A stretch of DNA of 16,659 bases from Oscillibacter sp. (GCA_020025415.1 JAHHSB010000013.1:1-16659); one strand, 5' to 3'; positions 6,190 through 12,933 are shown, numbered from the stretch's first letter. Program-made: numbers and translations. The notes: generated by a model from the letters alone, not told the origin.

Positions 6190-6274
6190 GGGGGCGGGGG
6201 CTGCATTTAGCCTGTGCTTTGGCGCTGCGGCGACAGATTGTAATCAAAAGCAGCAGCGGAGCCGCAGGCCATGG

Positions 6275-6355
6275 AACTGCACCCCATTTGTTTTTCAGCA
6301 TATCATGCTGTCTGACAAAAGGGGTGCAGTTTACGGAGGGGCGGCTCTTTTTTGT
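6275..6355 (-). repeat. palindromic IS-end repeat, copy 2
   Basis: AACTGCACCCCATTTGT (6275-6291) pairs with ACAAAAGGGGTGCAGTT (6315-6331) with one mismatch in 17. An inner stem CAGCAT/ATGCTG (6296-6301, 6305-6310) differs from that of copy 3 by a compensating base-pair change. The flank ACGGAGGGGCGGCTCTTTTTTG (6333-6354) is nearly identical to that of copy 3. Unlike copies 1 and 3, no transposase sequence is attached and both arms run to the AACTGC end. It directly abuts the stop of the CmpB-like gene. The rest of the gap, 6190-6274, shows nothing I can name. Confidence 0.75.
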
Positions 6356-7374
6356 CAGGATTTGCGTCCGCTCAAACGGCGCAGGGTTTCCATGACTTCG
6401 GGGAAGCGGCGGGCGGCGGCGCTGGGGTTGCCCCTCAGGATCCGCAGGGCTTGGCGATAGGTCTTGGCACTGCGGGTGCGGATAGCAGCCTCCCGGTCCC
6501 GCAGCCGCTCCAGCCAGACGTCCACTTCCGCCCGGCGCTGCTCCGGCGTCTGGTCGGTCAGATGGTCGCAGTAGTTCTCCAGCGCCTCGACGATGGCCCG
6601 CAGCGCCTGAAGCTTGTTCTCCGTCCGGCGGCGCAGGGCCTCCTCCAGCTGAAGCTTCCGCCGCATCCGGCGGGACTGGCGCTTCTCCTGGTGCTGACTG
6701 TACCGGGCCTCCAGGGCTGCGGTGAGCAGCGAGCAGTCCAGGGCGGTCTTTTCCCGGAAGCGGCGCAGGTCATCCTCGGCAAAGGCACTGACCACCTCCG
6801 CCCGGCGGGCCAGGCGGCGCAGCTCCTCGTTCTCTTCGGTGAGCCGGATCAGCACCTCCTTGAGATCCAGGGCGGCGCGGAAAGACTGGACCACATCCAT
6901 GGACGTAGCGGCCACCAGGGCATAGGCTCCGATCTCTGCTACCAAAGCGGGAATACGCACCAGCAGCTTCGCTACCGGCGGGTGGACAAAGCGCACCAGC
7001 AGCACGGAAAATACGCCCCAGGCCAGGGAGCTGGACAGGCAGATGTAGCCGTTGAGCTGAAAGCGCTGGTGGCTATAATCCCAGTAGCGCACCTGAAATA
7101 TCCGCTCCATCACATATCCGGTGACGTATTCCAGGGCGGTGGCGGCGATCATGCCAAATAAGAACACCAGCACATCCTGGCCCTGCACCCGGATGGTGGC
7201 CAGCAGAATGATGAGGGCACCAAAGCCGTAAATGGGCAGCAGCGGCCCGTGGAGAAAGCCCCGGTTGACCCAGCGGCGCTGGCAGACCGAGACATAGCAG
7301 CTCTCCCACAGCCAGCCGCAGAAGCAGTAGAAGAAAAAGAACAAGATCCATTGGCTTACGGTATAGGTATGCAT
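6355..7374 (-). CDS. putative CmpB-type (ABC-transporter type IV) membrane protein with coiled coil
   Basis: The 339-residue protein starts MHTYTVSQWILFFFFYCFCG, with WLWESCYVS next, then NRGFLHGPLLPIYGFGALII and the LEYVTGYVMERIFQVRYWDYS motif. These are hallmarks of the CmpB family (Pfam ABC_trans_CmpB), whose transport role is unproven. Membrane segments lie at about 8-28, 47-63, 69-90 and 117-140, with a further hydrophobic stretch at 148-168. The second half (about 165-330) is a long charged coiled coil (EENEELRRLARRAE, RRMRRKLQLEEALRRRTENK) that should lie in the cytoplasm and makes this form roughly 100 residues longer than the simple family members. The start at 7374 has GAAGGAGG 5 nt upstream; an in-frame ATG at 7422 has no ribosome site. 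No clear promoter was found, so it may be transcribed with the upstream gene. Confidence 0.75.
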   Translation of the reverse strand: MHTYTVSQWILFFFFYCFCGWLWESCYVSVCQRRWVNRGFLHGPLLPIYGFGALIILLATIRVQGQDVLVFLFGMIAATALEYVTGYVMERIFQVRYWDYSHQRFQLNGYICLSSSLAWGVFSVLLVRFVHPPVAKLLVRIPALVAEIGAYALVAATSMDVVQSFRAALDLKEVLIRLTEENEELRRLARRAEVVSAFAEDDLRRFREKTALDCSLLTAALEARYSQHQEKRQSRRMRRKLQLEEALRRRTENKLQALRAIVEALENYCDHLTDQTPEQRRAEVDVWLERLRDREAAIRTRSAKTYRQALRILRGNPSAAARRFPEVMETLRRLSGRKS

Positions 7375-7396
7375 AAAACCTCCTTCCCCAGGGCAG

Positions 7397-7416
7397 GCCC
7401 CCGCGCAAACGGGGGC
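7397..7416. other. GC-rich stem-loop before the CmpB-like gene
   Basis: GCCCCCG (7397-7403), loop CGCAAA, CGGGGGC (7410-7416) form a perfect 7-bp stem about 22 nt upstream of the start codon at 7374. There is no T-tract, so a terminator role is doubtful; it may shape the mRNA leader. Confidence 0.5.
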
Positions 7417-7444
7417 AGGCACAGGAGGATCTGTAAGACGAACA

Positions 7445-7472
7445 CCGGCCGGCTCCCGCAGGAGCCGGCCGG
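7445..7472 (-). terminator. stem-loop after the SLH protein gene
   Basis: CCGGCCGGCTCC (7445-7456), loop CGCA, GGAGCCGGCCGG (7461-7472) form a perfect 12-bp stem starting about 20 nt after the stop codon at 7492. On the minus strand it is followed by TGTTCGTCTT, a poor T-tract, so termination may be incomplete and allow read-through into the CmpB-like gene. Confidence 0.5.
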
Positions 7473-7491
7473 GGAAAGGGCCGGAAAACGC

Positions 7492-10400
7492 TTAGAGGAT
7501 GTTGTAGAGGATCTTGGCCATCTGGCCCCGGGTGATATAGGCGTTGGGCTTAAAAGAGCCGTCCGAGTAACCGCTGAGGATCCCCTGGGCCACCATGGTC
7601 TGGATATAGGGCTGGGCGTAAACAGGGATAGCGCCCGCATCGGTGAAGCTCAAAGACACGGTGGCGTAGCCCTTTTCCTGGGTGCGGCCGATCATGGCGG
7701 AGGCCTGGGCCCGGGTCAGGTTGTTGCCGGGATAGAAGTACAGCTTGCCATTGACCTCCGTGCCGCTGATCACGCCGATAGAGTAGAGGGTCTTCACCGC
7801 CGTGAGGGCGTAGCTGGAGATCTGGCCGGCATCGGCGAAGGGCAGCGTCACATTCTCATAGCGGGAGGCGTCCAGCTTCAGGTACCGGAAGAGCATGGCG
7901 GCAAACTGCTGGCGGGTGATGTTCTCGTCGGGCCGGAAGGTGCTGTCTTCATAGCCGGTGGTGACGCCGGAGTTGTACAGATAGTCCACATAGGTGGCCG
8001 CCCAGTACCCCTTGGTGTCGGAGAATACGGGCACCCAGTCCGATCCCACCGCAATGTCTGTGGAGGCCCGGCCGATGTTGCCGGAGGCATCCGTGGCAAA
8101 GACGGACAGACGATGGGCGCTGCCGTCAGCGGCGGGAACGGCGGCGGTAAGCTTGCCGGTAGACGTGTCGTAGCTGAAGCTCAGGGCGCTGCCGTCATAG
8201 GTCACGGAGATGGCGCTCTTGGGCAGGATGCCATCTACGCTGTCGCTGACGGTGGCGGTGAGGGAGGCGCCGCTCAGGCTCAGGCTGACGGCAGGCACGG
8301 CCTGATCCTTGGTACCGCCGTAGCTGCCCACCAGCTGATCCAGATAGAACGTGCCGCTGGTAATGGGATACACGGTGATGGGATTGCCCTGTGCATCGAT
8401 GGAGCTCTCCCCCGTGCCCGTGACCCGGAAGCCCACAATGGAGGCGGCGCCGGTGGGCAGGGAGATGTTCAGCAGCTGATAGTCGGTGCTGCGCAGGGAG
8501 GCCACCTGGGTAGCGGTGGTGGTGGCGCCGTCAGAGGTCAGCACGGACAGCACGTTGCTGCTGCCGTCGCCCCGGAGCCAGAGGTTCAGCTGGGTATAGG
8601 CGCTGCCCAGGGTATAGGGCGTTTCAAAAATCACAGAGGCGGTGCCGTCGGCACCCAGGGTGTAGCCCACCTGGCCGGCCATGCGGCCCCGCTGGACCTT
8701 GTCGGCTGCGGTGGTGGAGGTGCTGGTGCCGCCGTAGCTGTAAGAAGCCAGGGCGGGGGCGCCGTCTTCAAAGTCCTCCAGCGTGGACAAGGGCACCGTG
8801 GAGACCGTGACCTTCACGGTGGTGCTCTTGCCGCCGGCAGAGACCGTCAGGGTGCCGCTGCCCGGCGCGGTGGCGGTGACAGTGCCGTCAGCGCTGACCG
8901 AGCCGATATTGCCGCTCAAAGACCAGGTGAAGGCAGTATCCTCCGACTTGAGGGCCTGGTGGTGATAGATGGCAGAGGCGCTGAGATTCAGCTTGCTGCC
9001 GGGAGTCAGCGTCACGCCGGTGACGGTGGAGGCGCCGTTTTTCACCGAGATGGAATCCGGCGTGGAGATGGCGTGGACCTCGGTGGAGCCGGTCTTGCCG
9101 CTGCCGCTGGCCGTGACGGTGATAGTACCGCCGGAGGCAGGGGTGGTCAGGGCATACTGGCCGCCGCTCTTTTCCGTCAGGCTGCCCCCGGAGCTTTGCA
9201 GCTGGAAGCTGGAGGTCATGGGGATATAATGGGTATCCACACCGGACACGGAGATGTCCGTGGAGCTGCCGGCCAGGACATAGGAGTCATCAGCGGAGAC
9301 ATAGAAGTGATCCAGCCGGCCGCTGGGCGTGTTGGACGCCACCAGGAATATGTGGTTGGAGACCGAGCGCTCCGATCCTTCAGACGGGCTGTTCACCCGC
9401 TGGGCATTGGTGGAGTCAGGCTCCGTCACCGTCAGCGTGGTGGAGCCGCCGCCGTCCAGACATAGGGCCCGGACGCAGCCCAGCTCAATGAGCCGGGAGG
9501 CCACCTGGGTCATGGTGGCGCCGATGGAATAGCCGGACTGGCGGCCGTCAATGGTATAGAAGACCAGGGTGCCGTCAGCCTTCTGGCCCACGGCGGTACG
9601 GGGGTTGGAGCCGCTGGGCAGGCCGGAGGCCACAGACCCGTTTTCCACCAGGGAGTAGAGGGCGCCGATGGCGTAGGACACGTCGTTCCACTCCGAGCTG
9701 GAGGCGGAGACGCTGATGGTGAAGGTGCTGCCCGGGGTCATTTTCCGCAGGGCGTCGGTGTAATAGCTGTTAGAGAGGTTGTTGGCCGACAGGACGACCT
9801 TGCCAGCCGGCACGGATGTGGCGGAGCTGGCTTCGATCACGCTGTCCACCTGGAGAGTAAGAGTCTGGCCGATGGCCAGCCTGCCCCCGACGATGGAGCA
9901 GACCACATCCACGCCGGACTCGGTGTTGCCGGTGGTGTGCCTGGTGTTGAAGTCATGGGTATAGAGGTAGATGCCGCCGGTGGAGATCCGGGCCTTGTTG
10001 ACCCCGGCGATCTTGCGTACCACCTGGGTCTGATAGCCGGACTCGTCGGTGACGGCATAGCCCAGGTCGGCCGTGACAGTCAGGCCGGGCTTGCCCAGCA
10101 CCGCCGTGCCGTTGGAGCGGAAGCCGACGGCATAATAGCCGCCGTCCGAGCTTTTCAGTTCCCCATCGGTGACCACCAGGCTGATGGGCAGCCCGGTGCT
10201 GGTGTTGTAAAAGTCCCCGTTCAGGCCGGCTACCACCCGGTAGCCCTGCTGCTCCAGGGTCTTGGCCATGGTTGAAACGGTGTTGCAGGAGGTCAGCGCC
10301 GAGCCGTAAGTCACAATGGGTGTGACGGTAGCGCCGGGCAAGTATGTAATCAGATTTTCCGTCCGCAGATCAGAGTAGCTGTTGCTCCAAAAGACATTGG

Positions 10401-10545
10401 TAGCCAGCTGCGTATTCTGATGCAGCGTGGTGGTCTGGCTGGTCAGGTCATCGCCCAACGCTTCGGAAGCGGCGGCGGTGACCTGACCAGCGGCCAGCAG
10501 CAGCGCCAGGGCCAGGGATAGGATCTTGCGCAGGTTTTTTTTCAT
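7492..10545 (-). CDS. secreted phosphodiester glycosidase-domain protein with Ig-like domains and three SLH repeats
   Basis: A 1017-residue surface protein. Residues 1-26 form a signal peptide (MKKNLRKILS, hydrophobic LALALLLAAG, then QVTAAA). Residues about 85-405 match the NAGPA/phosphodiester glycosidase domain: GLNGDFYN (107-114), GGYYAVGF, NPRTAVGQKADGTLVFYTID (314-333) and ALCLDGGGSTTL (360-371). Residues about 495-582 resemble a bacterial Ig-like (Big_2) domain (VTLTPGSKLNLSA...ADGTVTATAPGSGTLTVSA). Residues 586-741 look like a beta-sandwich carbohydrate-binding module (LEDFEDGAP...TFYLDQLVG), and about 750-833 like another Ig-type domain. Three SLH repeats (839-887, 900-950, 963-1014; TRQQ, TRAQ, TRGQ) would anchor it to secondary cell wall polymer. 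The domain type removes sugars from phosphodiester-linked groups; the substrate here is unknown. The start at 10545 has GGAGGC 5 nt upstream; the open frame continues upstream but lacks the signal peptide context. Confidence 0.9.
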   Translation of the reverse strand: MKKNLRKILSLALALLLAAGQVTAAASEALGDDLTSQTTTLHQNTQLATNVFWSNSYSDLRTENLITYLPGATVTPIVTYGSALTSCNTVSTMAKTLEQQGYRVVAGLNGDFYNTSTGLPISLVVTDGELKSSDGGYYAVGFRSNGTAVLGKPGLTVTADLGYAVTDESGYQTQVVRKIAGVNKARISTGGIYLYTHDFNTRHTTGNTESGVDVVCSIVGGRLAIGQTLTLQVDSVIEASSATSVPAGKVVLSANNLSNSYYTDALRKMTPGSTFTISVSASSSEWNDVSYAIGALYSLVENGSVASGLPSGSNPRTAVGQKADGTLVFYTIDGRQSGYSIGATMTQVASRLIELGCVRALCLDGGGSTTLTVTEPDSTNAQRVNSPSEGSERSVSNHIFLVASNTPSGRLDHFYVSADDSYVLAGSSTDISVSGVDTHYIPMTSSFQLQSSGGSLTEKSGGQYALTTPASGGTITVTASGSGKTGSTEVHAISTPDSISVKNGASTVTGVTLTPGSKLNLSASAIYHHQALKSEDTAFTWSLSGNIGSVSADGTVTATAPGSGTLTVSAGGKSTTVKVTVSTVPLSTLEDFEDGAPALASYSYGGTSTSTTAADKVQRGRMAGQVGYTLGADGTASVIFETPYTLGSAYTQLNLWLRGDGSSNVLSVLTSDGATTTATQVASLRSTDYQLLNISLPTGAASIVGFRVTGTGESSIDAQGNPITVYPITSGTFYLDQLVGSYGGTKDQAVPAVSLSLSGASLTATVSDSVDGILPKSAISVTYDGSALSFSYDTSTGKLTAAVPAADGSAHRLSVFATDASGNIGRASTDIAVGSDWVPVFSDTKGYWAATYVDYLYNSGVTTGYEDSTFRPDENITRQQFAAMLFRYLKLDASRYENVTLPFADAGQISSYALTAVKTLYSIGVISGTEVNGKLYFYPGNNLTRAQASAMIGRTQEKGYATVSLSFTDAGAIPVYAQPYIQTMVAQGILSGYSDGSFKPNAYITRGQMAKILYNIL

Positions 10546-10593
10546 AGAGTGCCTCCAATTTTGATCAAGCGGGTGGTCGACATAATTTCTAAT

Positions 10594-10622
10594 ATCATAG
10601 CATAACTTAGGCAGCAAGTAAA
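10594..10622 (-). promoter_or_regulatory. promoter of the SLH protein gene
   Basis: On the minus strand TGC-TATGAT (extended -10, hexamer 10599-10594) lies 17 bp after TTTACT (10622-10617), a 4-of-6 match to the -35 consensus. Transcription would start near 10587, about 42 nt before the ATG. Confidence 0.55.
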
Positions 10623-10732
10623 TACAAAGCGGTAACAAAGGCAGGGTTTTCCCGGGGCCGGAAAGGCCTGGGGCAGCAAGGCTGGAAGACTCCGGCTCGC
10701 TCCCGGCGCGAGCAAGAAAAAACGCTCTGTTT

Positions 10733-10775
10733 TGTTGTAGAAACAACAGACTTTTTTCCGCCGATGAAGTATACT
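10733..10775 (+). promoter_or_regulatory. ferredoxin operon promoter with a Crp/Fnr-style dyad
   Basis: TATACT (10770-10775) is a good -10 box but has no recognisable -35 (CAGACT at the right distance). Instead TGTTGT-AGAA-ACAACA (10733-10748), a perfect 6-4-6 inverted repeat, lies upstream. With transcription starting 7 nt after the -10 box (10782), its centre is at -41.5, the class II activator position of Crp/Fnr-family regulators. The promoter placement also rules out the earlier in-frame ATG at 10764. The regulator's identity is unknown. Confidence 0.6.
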
Positions 10776-10811
10776 AAGGACACAAGGAACAACCGACGGG
10801 AGGAACCAACT

Positions 10812-11462
10812 ATGAAACGAAGAATCATCGAGATCGACCAGGAGGCCTGCAACGGCTGCGGCGCCTGCGCGGCGGCCTGCCACGAGGGGGCCGTCGGCAT
10901 GGTGGACGGAAAGGCCCGTCTGCTGCGGGACGACTACTGCGACGGATTGGGCGACTGCCTGCCTACCTGCCCCACCGGGGCCATTCGCTTTGTGGAGCGG
11001 GAGGCAGTCCCCTATGACGAGGCGGCAGTGAAGGCCGCCCAGGCCGCCCAGGCCGCCCAGGCTGCCAAGGGCGGGACGGAGGAGCTGCCCGGCCAGTTGC
11101 GCCAGTGGCCGGTACAGATCAAGCTGGCTCCCATCCAGGCGCCCTATTATCAGGGGGCGGACCTGCTGGTGTCAGCGGACTGCGCCGCCTATGCCTATGG
11201 CAATTTCCACAATCGCTTTATCCGGGGCCGGGTGACGCTCATCGGCTGCCCCAAGCTGGATGGAGTGAACTATGCCGAAAAGCTCACCGAGATCCTGCGA
11301 AATAATGATATCCGCAGCGTTACTGTGGTGCGCATGGAGGTGCCCTGCTGCGGCGGACTGGAGCAGGCGGTGAAAAACGCCCTGCAGCAAAGCGGAAAAT
11401 TCCTGCCCTGGCAGGTGGTCACCCTTTCCGTGGAGGGGGAGATTTTAGGCAACCCCGTGTAA
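10812..11462 (+). CDS. 4Fe-4S ferredoxin-domain protein (CDGLGxC type)
   Basis: The 216-residue protein has an N-terminal bacterial ferredoxin domain: CNGCGACAAAC (C13, C16, C19, C23), then CDGLGDCLPTCPTGAI (C43, C49, C53). The first motif supports one [4Fe-4S] cluster. The second set shows only three Cys in a C-x5-C-x3-C arrangement, as in the common CDGLGACLGECP proteins of anaerobes, so whether a second full cluster forms is open. A linker of AAQ repeats (about 72-86) joins this to a C-terminal domain (about 95-216) with Cys124, Cys146 and CC at 179-180 (IGCPKLDG, VPCCGGLEQA). Genes of this type often accompany hybrid-cluster protein or other nitrosative-stress genes; none lies in the window. 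The start has GGGAGG 8 nt upstream. A 58-residue ferredoxin follows after 81 bp, probably in the same transcript. Confidence 0.85.
   Translation: MKRRIIEIDQEACNGCGACAAACHEGAVGMVDGKARLLRDDYCDGLGDCLPTCPTGAIRFVEREAVPYDEAAVKAAQAAQAAQAAKGGTEELPGQLRQWPVQIKLAPIQAPYYQGADLLVSADCAAYAYGNFHNRFIRGRVTLIGCPKLDGVNYAEKLTEILRNNDIRSVTVVRMEVPCCGGLEQAVKNALQQSGKFLPWQVVTLSVEGEILGNPV
11034..11069 (+). repeat. 9-bp tandem repeat encoding the AAQ linker
   Basis: GCCGCCCAG occurs three times exactly, followed by the variant GCTGCCAAG. It encodes Ala-Ala-Gln repeats between the two domains of the ferredoxin protein, and being in frame its copy number may vary between strains. Confidence 0.9.
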
Positions 11463-11543
11463 AGCGTCCCGGCCCGGGGCATACTGACCAATGACCACAG
11501 GGCGGGCCGGCCTTCCCAGGCGGCCCGGGAAAGGAGTCAGAGT

Positions 11544-11720
11544 ATGTGGCGTGTCAATGAAAACTGTATCGGCTGCGGGATGTGCGCCAGCATCGCGCCG
11601 GATATTTTCACCATGACCGAGGAGGGCGTGGCCAAAGTGGCCATGCAGCCCACTGGGGATCAGACCGTAGGTGCCGCGGAAGCCCGGGACAGCTGCCCCG
11701 TCGCCGCCATCGAGGACTGA
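11544..11720 (+). CDS. small single-cluster [4Fe-4S] ferredoxin
   Basis: A 58-residue protein reading MWRVNENCIGCGMCASIAPD and ending in DSCPVAAIED. The four Cys at positions 8, 11, 14 and 51 (CxxCxxC ... CP) are the ligands of one [4Fe-4S] cluster. The remaining positions of a two-cluster ferredoxin are absent, giving the monocluster type in which a hydrophobic and acidic middle replaces the second motif (IFTMTEEGVAKV). It carries single electrons between oxidoreductases in the cytoplasm; partners cannot be told from sequence. AAGGAG lies 7 nt before the ATG. It follows the 216-residue ferredoxin protein by 81 bp and no promoter or terminator is obvious between them, so the two are probably expressed together. 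An IS-derived hairpin region begins 28 bp after its stop. Confidence 0.92.
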   Translation: MWRVNENCIGCGMCASIAPDIFTMTEEGVAKVAMQPTGDQTVGAAEARDSCPVAAIED

Positions 11721-11754
11721 ACGCAAAAAGAGAGGGCCGCTGCCAACTGAAGTG

Positions 11755-11851
11755 CCCCCCAAAAGTTCAGCAATTTTTTGGATCAAAAATTGCTGAAGCA
11801 GCCCAGAGGGCCTGCTGTCTGCGCAAAGCAGGCGGCAGGCCCTTTGGGGGG
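11755..11851. repeat. nested inverted repeats at the right end of the mini-IS
   Basis: Three levels of pairing are present. CCCCCCAAA (11755-11763) pairs with TTTGGGGGG (11843-11851). Inside, TTCAGCAATTTTT (11766-11778) pairs with AAAAATTGCTGAA (11785-11797), a perfect 13-bp stem, and AGGGCCTGC (11807-11815) pairs with GCAGGCCCT (11835-11843), enclosing CTGC/GCAG. On the plus strand this could end transcripts of the ferredoxin genes, whose last stop codon is at 11718. Confidence 0.8.
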
Positions 11852-11966
11852 AACAGTGCTGCTCCGTCCCCGCCGCTCAATCGCTAAGCTTTTCTTCCCG
11901 CATCGTTTCTGCCGCCAGCTTCTTGAATCCTGGTGCGCAACATTTGTCTGCCGCTCCTTTTGGCAT
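11850..11966 (-). pseudogene. IS3-family OrfA remnant with internal deletion
   Basis: From ATG at 11966 the frame reads MPKGAADKCCAPGFKKLAAE then TMREEKLSD and stops at 11877-11879. In the next frame the sequence continues LAIERRGRSST, which in intact OrfA proteins lies some 30 residues further on, after the WERIYLEEG segment. The middle of the helix-turn-helix domain has thus been deleted with a frameshift. It is similar in sequence to the first 29 codons of the remnant at 1228-1413. Confidence 0.7.
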
Positions 11967-11973
11967 AGTAAAA

Positions 11974-12020
11974 CACCCCATTTGTTTTTCAGTATGACAT
12001 ACTGTCTAACAAATGGGGTG
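11974..12020 (-). terminator. palindromic IS-end repeat, copy 3; probable terminator of the mutY-tdk operon
   Basis: CACCCCATTTGTT (11974-11986) and AACAAATGGGGTG (12008-12020) form a perfect 13-bp stem. Its loop contains a second perfect stem, CAGTATG/CATACTG (11990-11996, 11998-12004). On the minus strand the outer stem is followed by TTTTACT. It lies 44 bp beyond the stop of the radical SAM gene, with the shared flank (12028-12048, CGGAGGGGGCGCTCTTTTTTG) in between. Confidence 0.65.
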
Positions 12021-12063
12021 CAGTTTACGGAGGGGGCGCTCTTTTTTGCGCTTATTTCTTGTT

Positions 12064-12933
12064 TCACAGGCCCGACAGGTCAAACTCGGGGGTATACTCC
12101 TCCCGGGCGGAGGTCCGCTCCTGCAAGAACCCATCGGCAATGCCGCAATTTTCCAAATACTCTGCCGCGGCCCGGTATTCCGCCCGTGTGACCCGGCGGG
12201 CCAGGCGGCCCGTCGCTCCCGGCTGGGGGGTATACTGGCTCATCAGAGACACCAGCACCTCCCCGGGACGGAAGGTCCCCGCGATCCAGTCAATACAGCG
12301 GCGGGTGTTCTCCAGCCCCCCCGGCAGCACCAGGTGGCGGATGAGCACCCCCCGCACCAGCTGCCCGTTTTCCATACGGCAAGGGCCGGTCTGGCGGAAC
12401 ATCTCCAAAATCGCCTCCCGGGCCCGCTCGGCATAGTCCGCCGCGCCGGAATACTCCGCCGCCGGACGGGCCAGCCCATACTTGAGATCGGGCAGGTAGA
12501 CCTGCACCTTCCCCTCCAGCAGCCGGAGAGTCTCCGGCTTTTCATAGCCGCCGGAGTTCCACACCACCGGCACGGGCAGCGGCTCTTCCAGGGATTCAGC
12601 CACGGCGGGGGTAAAGTGGGTGGGGGTCACCAGGTCGATGCAGGCAGCGCCCTGGTCGATCAGGCGCCGGTAGATCCGGTGCAGCGCCTCCGGATCCACG
12701 GGCTTGCCGAAGCCCTCCTGGGAGATGGTGTGGTTCTGACAAAAACAGCAGCGCAGATTGCAGCCGGAAAAAAACACGGCCCCGGCCCCGTGCTCGCCCA
12801 CCAGGCAGGGCTCCTCCCAGCGGTGGAGCATGGCCCGGGCCACCCGCGGCACCGTGGGCATGGCGCACACGCCCCCGCCCCGCTCCTCCGTGCGCTCGGC
12901 CCCGCACTCCCGGGGACAAAGGCGGCAGATCAT
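12064..12933 (-). CDS. radical SAM protein, PflX-like (COG1313)
   Basis: The 289-residue protein begins MICRLCPRECGAER with C23 following, a Cys-rich N-terminus (C3, C6, C10, C23) typical of the PflX/YjjW-like group. FFSGCNLRCCFCQNHTISQE carries the radical SAM cluster motif C58-x3-C62-x2-C65. Later segments include VTPTHFTP, VPVVWNSGGYE, VYLPDLKYG, VRGVLIRHLVLPGG and VSLMSQYTPQPGA. The fold is that of glycyl-radical-activating-type enzymes, but the partner is not known for this group and no glycyl radical enzyme is in the window. The ATG at 12933 overlaps the tdk stop by 4 nt (ATGA) and no Shine-Dalgarno is present, so translation is coupled to tdk. It is the last gene of a five-gene operon ending at a palindromic repeat. 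Confidence 0.9.
   Translation of the reverse strand: MICRLCPRECGAERTEERGGGVCAMPTVPRVARAMLHRWEEPCLVGEHGAGAVFFSGCNLRCCFCQNHTISQEGFGKPVDPEALHRIYRRLIDQGAACIDLVTPTHFTPAVAESLEEPLPVPVVWNSGGYEKPETLRLLEGKVQVYLPDLKYGLARPAAEYSGAADYAERAREAILEMFRQTGPCRMENGQLVRGVLIRHLVLPGGLENTRRCIDWIAGTFRPGEVLVSLMSQYTPQPGATGRLARRVTRAEYRAAAEYLENCGIADGFLQERTSAREEYTPEFDLSGL

Larger units (their letters stand above)
11748..12027 (-). mobile_element. deleted, non-autonomous IS3-family element (mini-IS) with both ends
   Basis: The outer ends are related inverted sequences: TGAAGTGCCCCCCAAAAGTT reading right from 11748, and TAAACTGCACCCCATTTGTT reading left from 12027, agreeing at 14 of 20 positions. IS3-family ends typically begin TG; the left end here has decayed to TA. 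Between them lie a transposase N-terminus with an internal deletion, palindromic stems, and no catalytic domain. At about 280 bp it could only move with help from an intact relative. No target duplication is visible (AAC before, CGG after). This entry also describes the gap 11721-12063, which otherwise holds no gene. Confidence 0.65.

Noticed and set aside
6225..6267. CTGCGGC ... GCCGCAG, a 7-bp inverted repeat upstream of the SPFH operon
   Set aside because: Short arms 29 bp apart in GC-rich DNA are expected by chance and do not relate to the promoter.
7249..9465. A 738-codon open frame on the plus strand
   Set aside because: It runs antisense to the SLH/NAGPA protein; its Gly/Ala/His-rich translation has no recognisable domain, signal or ribosome site.
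10695..10713. Stem-loop GCTCGC-TCCCGGC-GCGAGC between the SLH gene and the ferredoxin genes
   Set aside because: No T-tract on either strand and it lies between two divergent promoters, so a terminator role makes no sense; no other function is evident.
10764..10811. An earlier ATG for the 216-residue ferredoxin protein
   Set aside because: It lies upstream of the predicted transcription start and lacks a ribosome site; GGGAGG favours 10812.
11745..12030. A target-site duplication flanking the mini-IS
   Set aside because: The flanking triplets AAC and CGG do not match, so either the ends have eroded or there is none.
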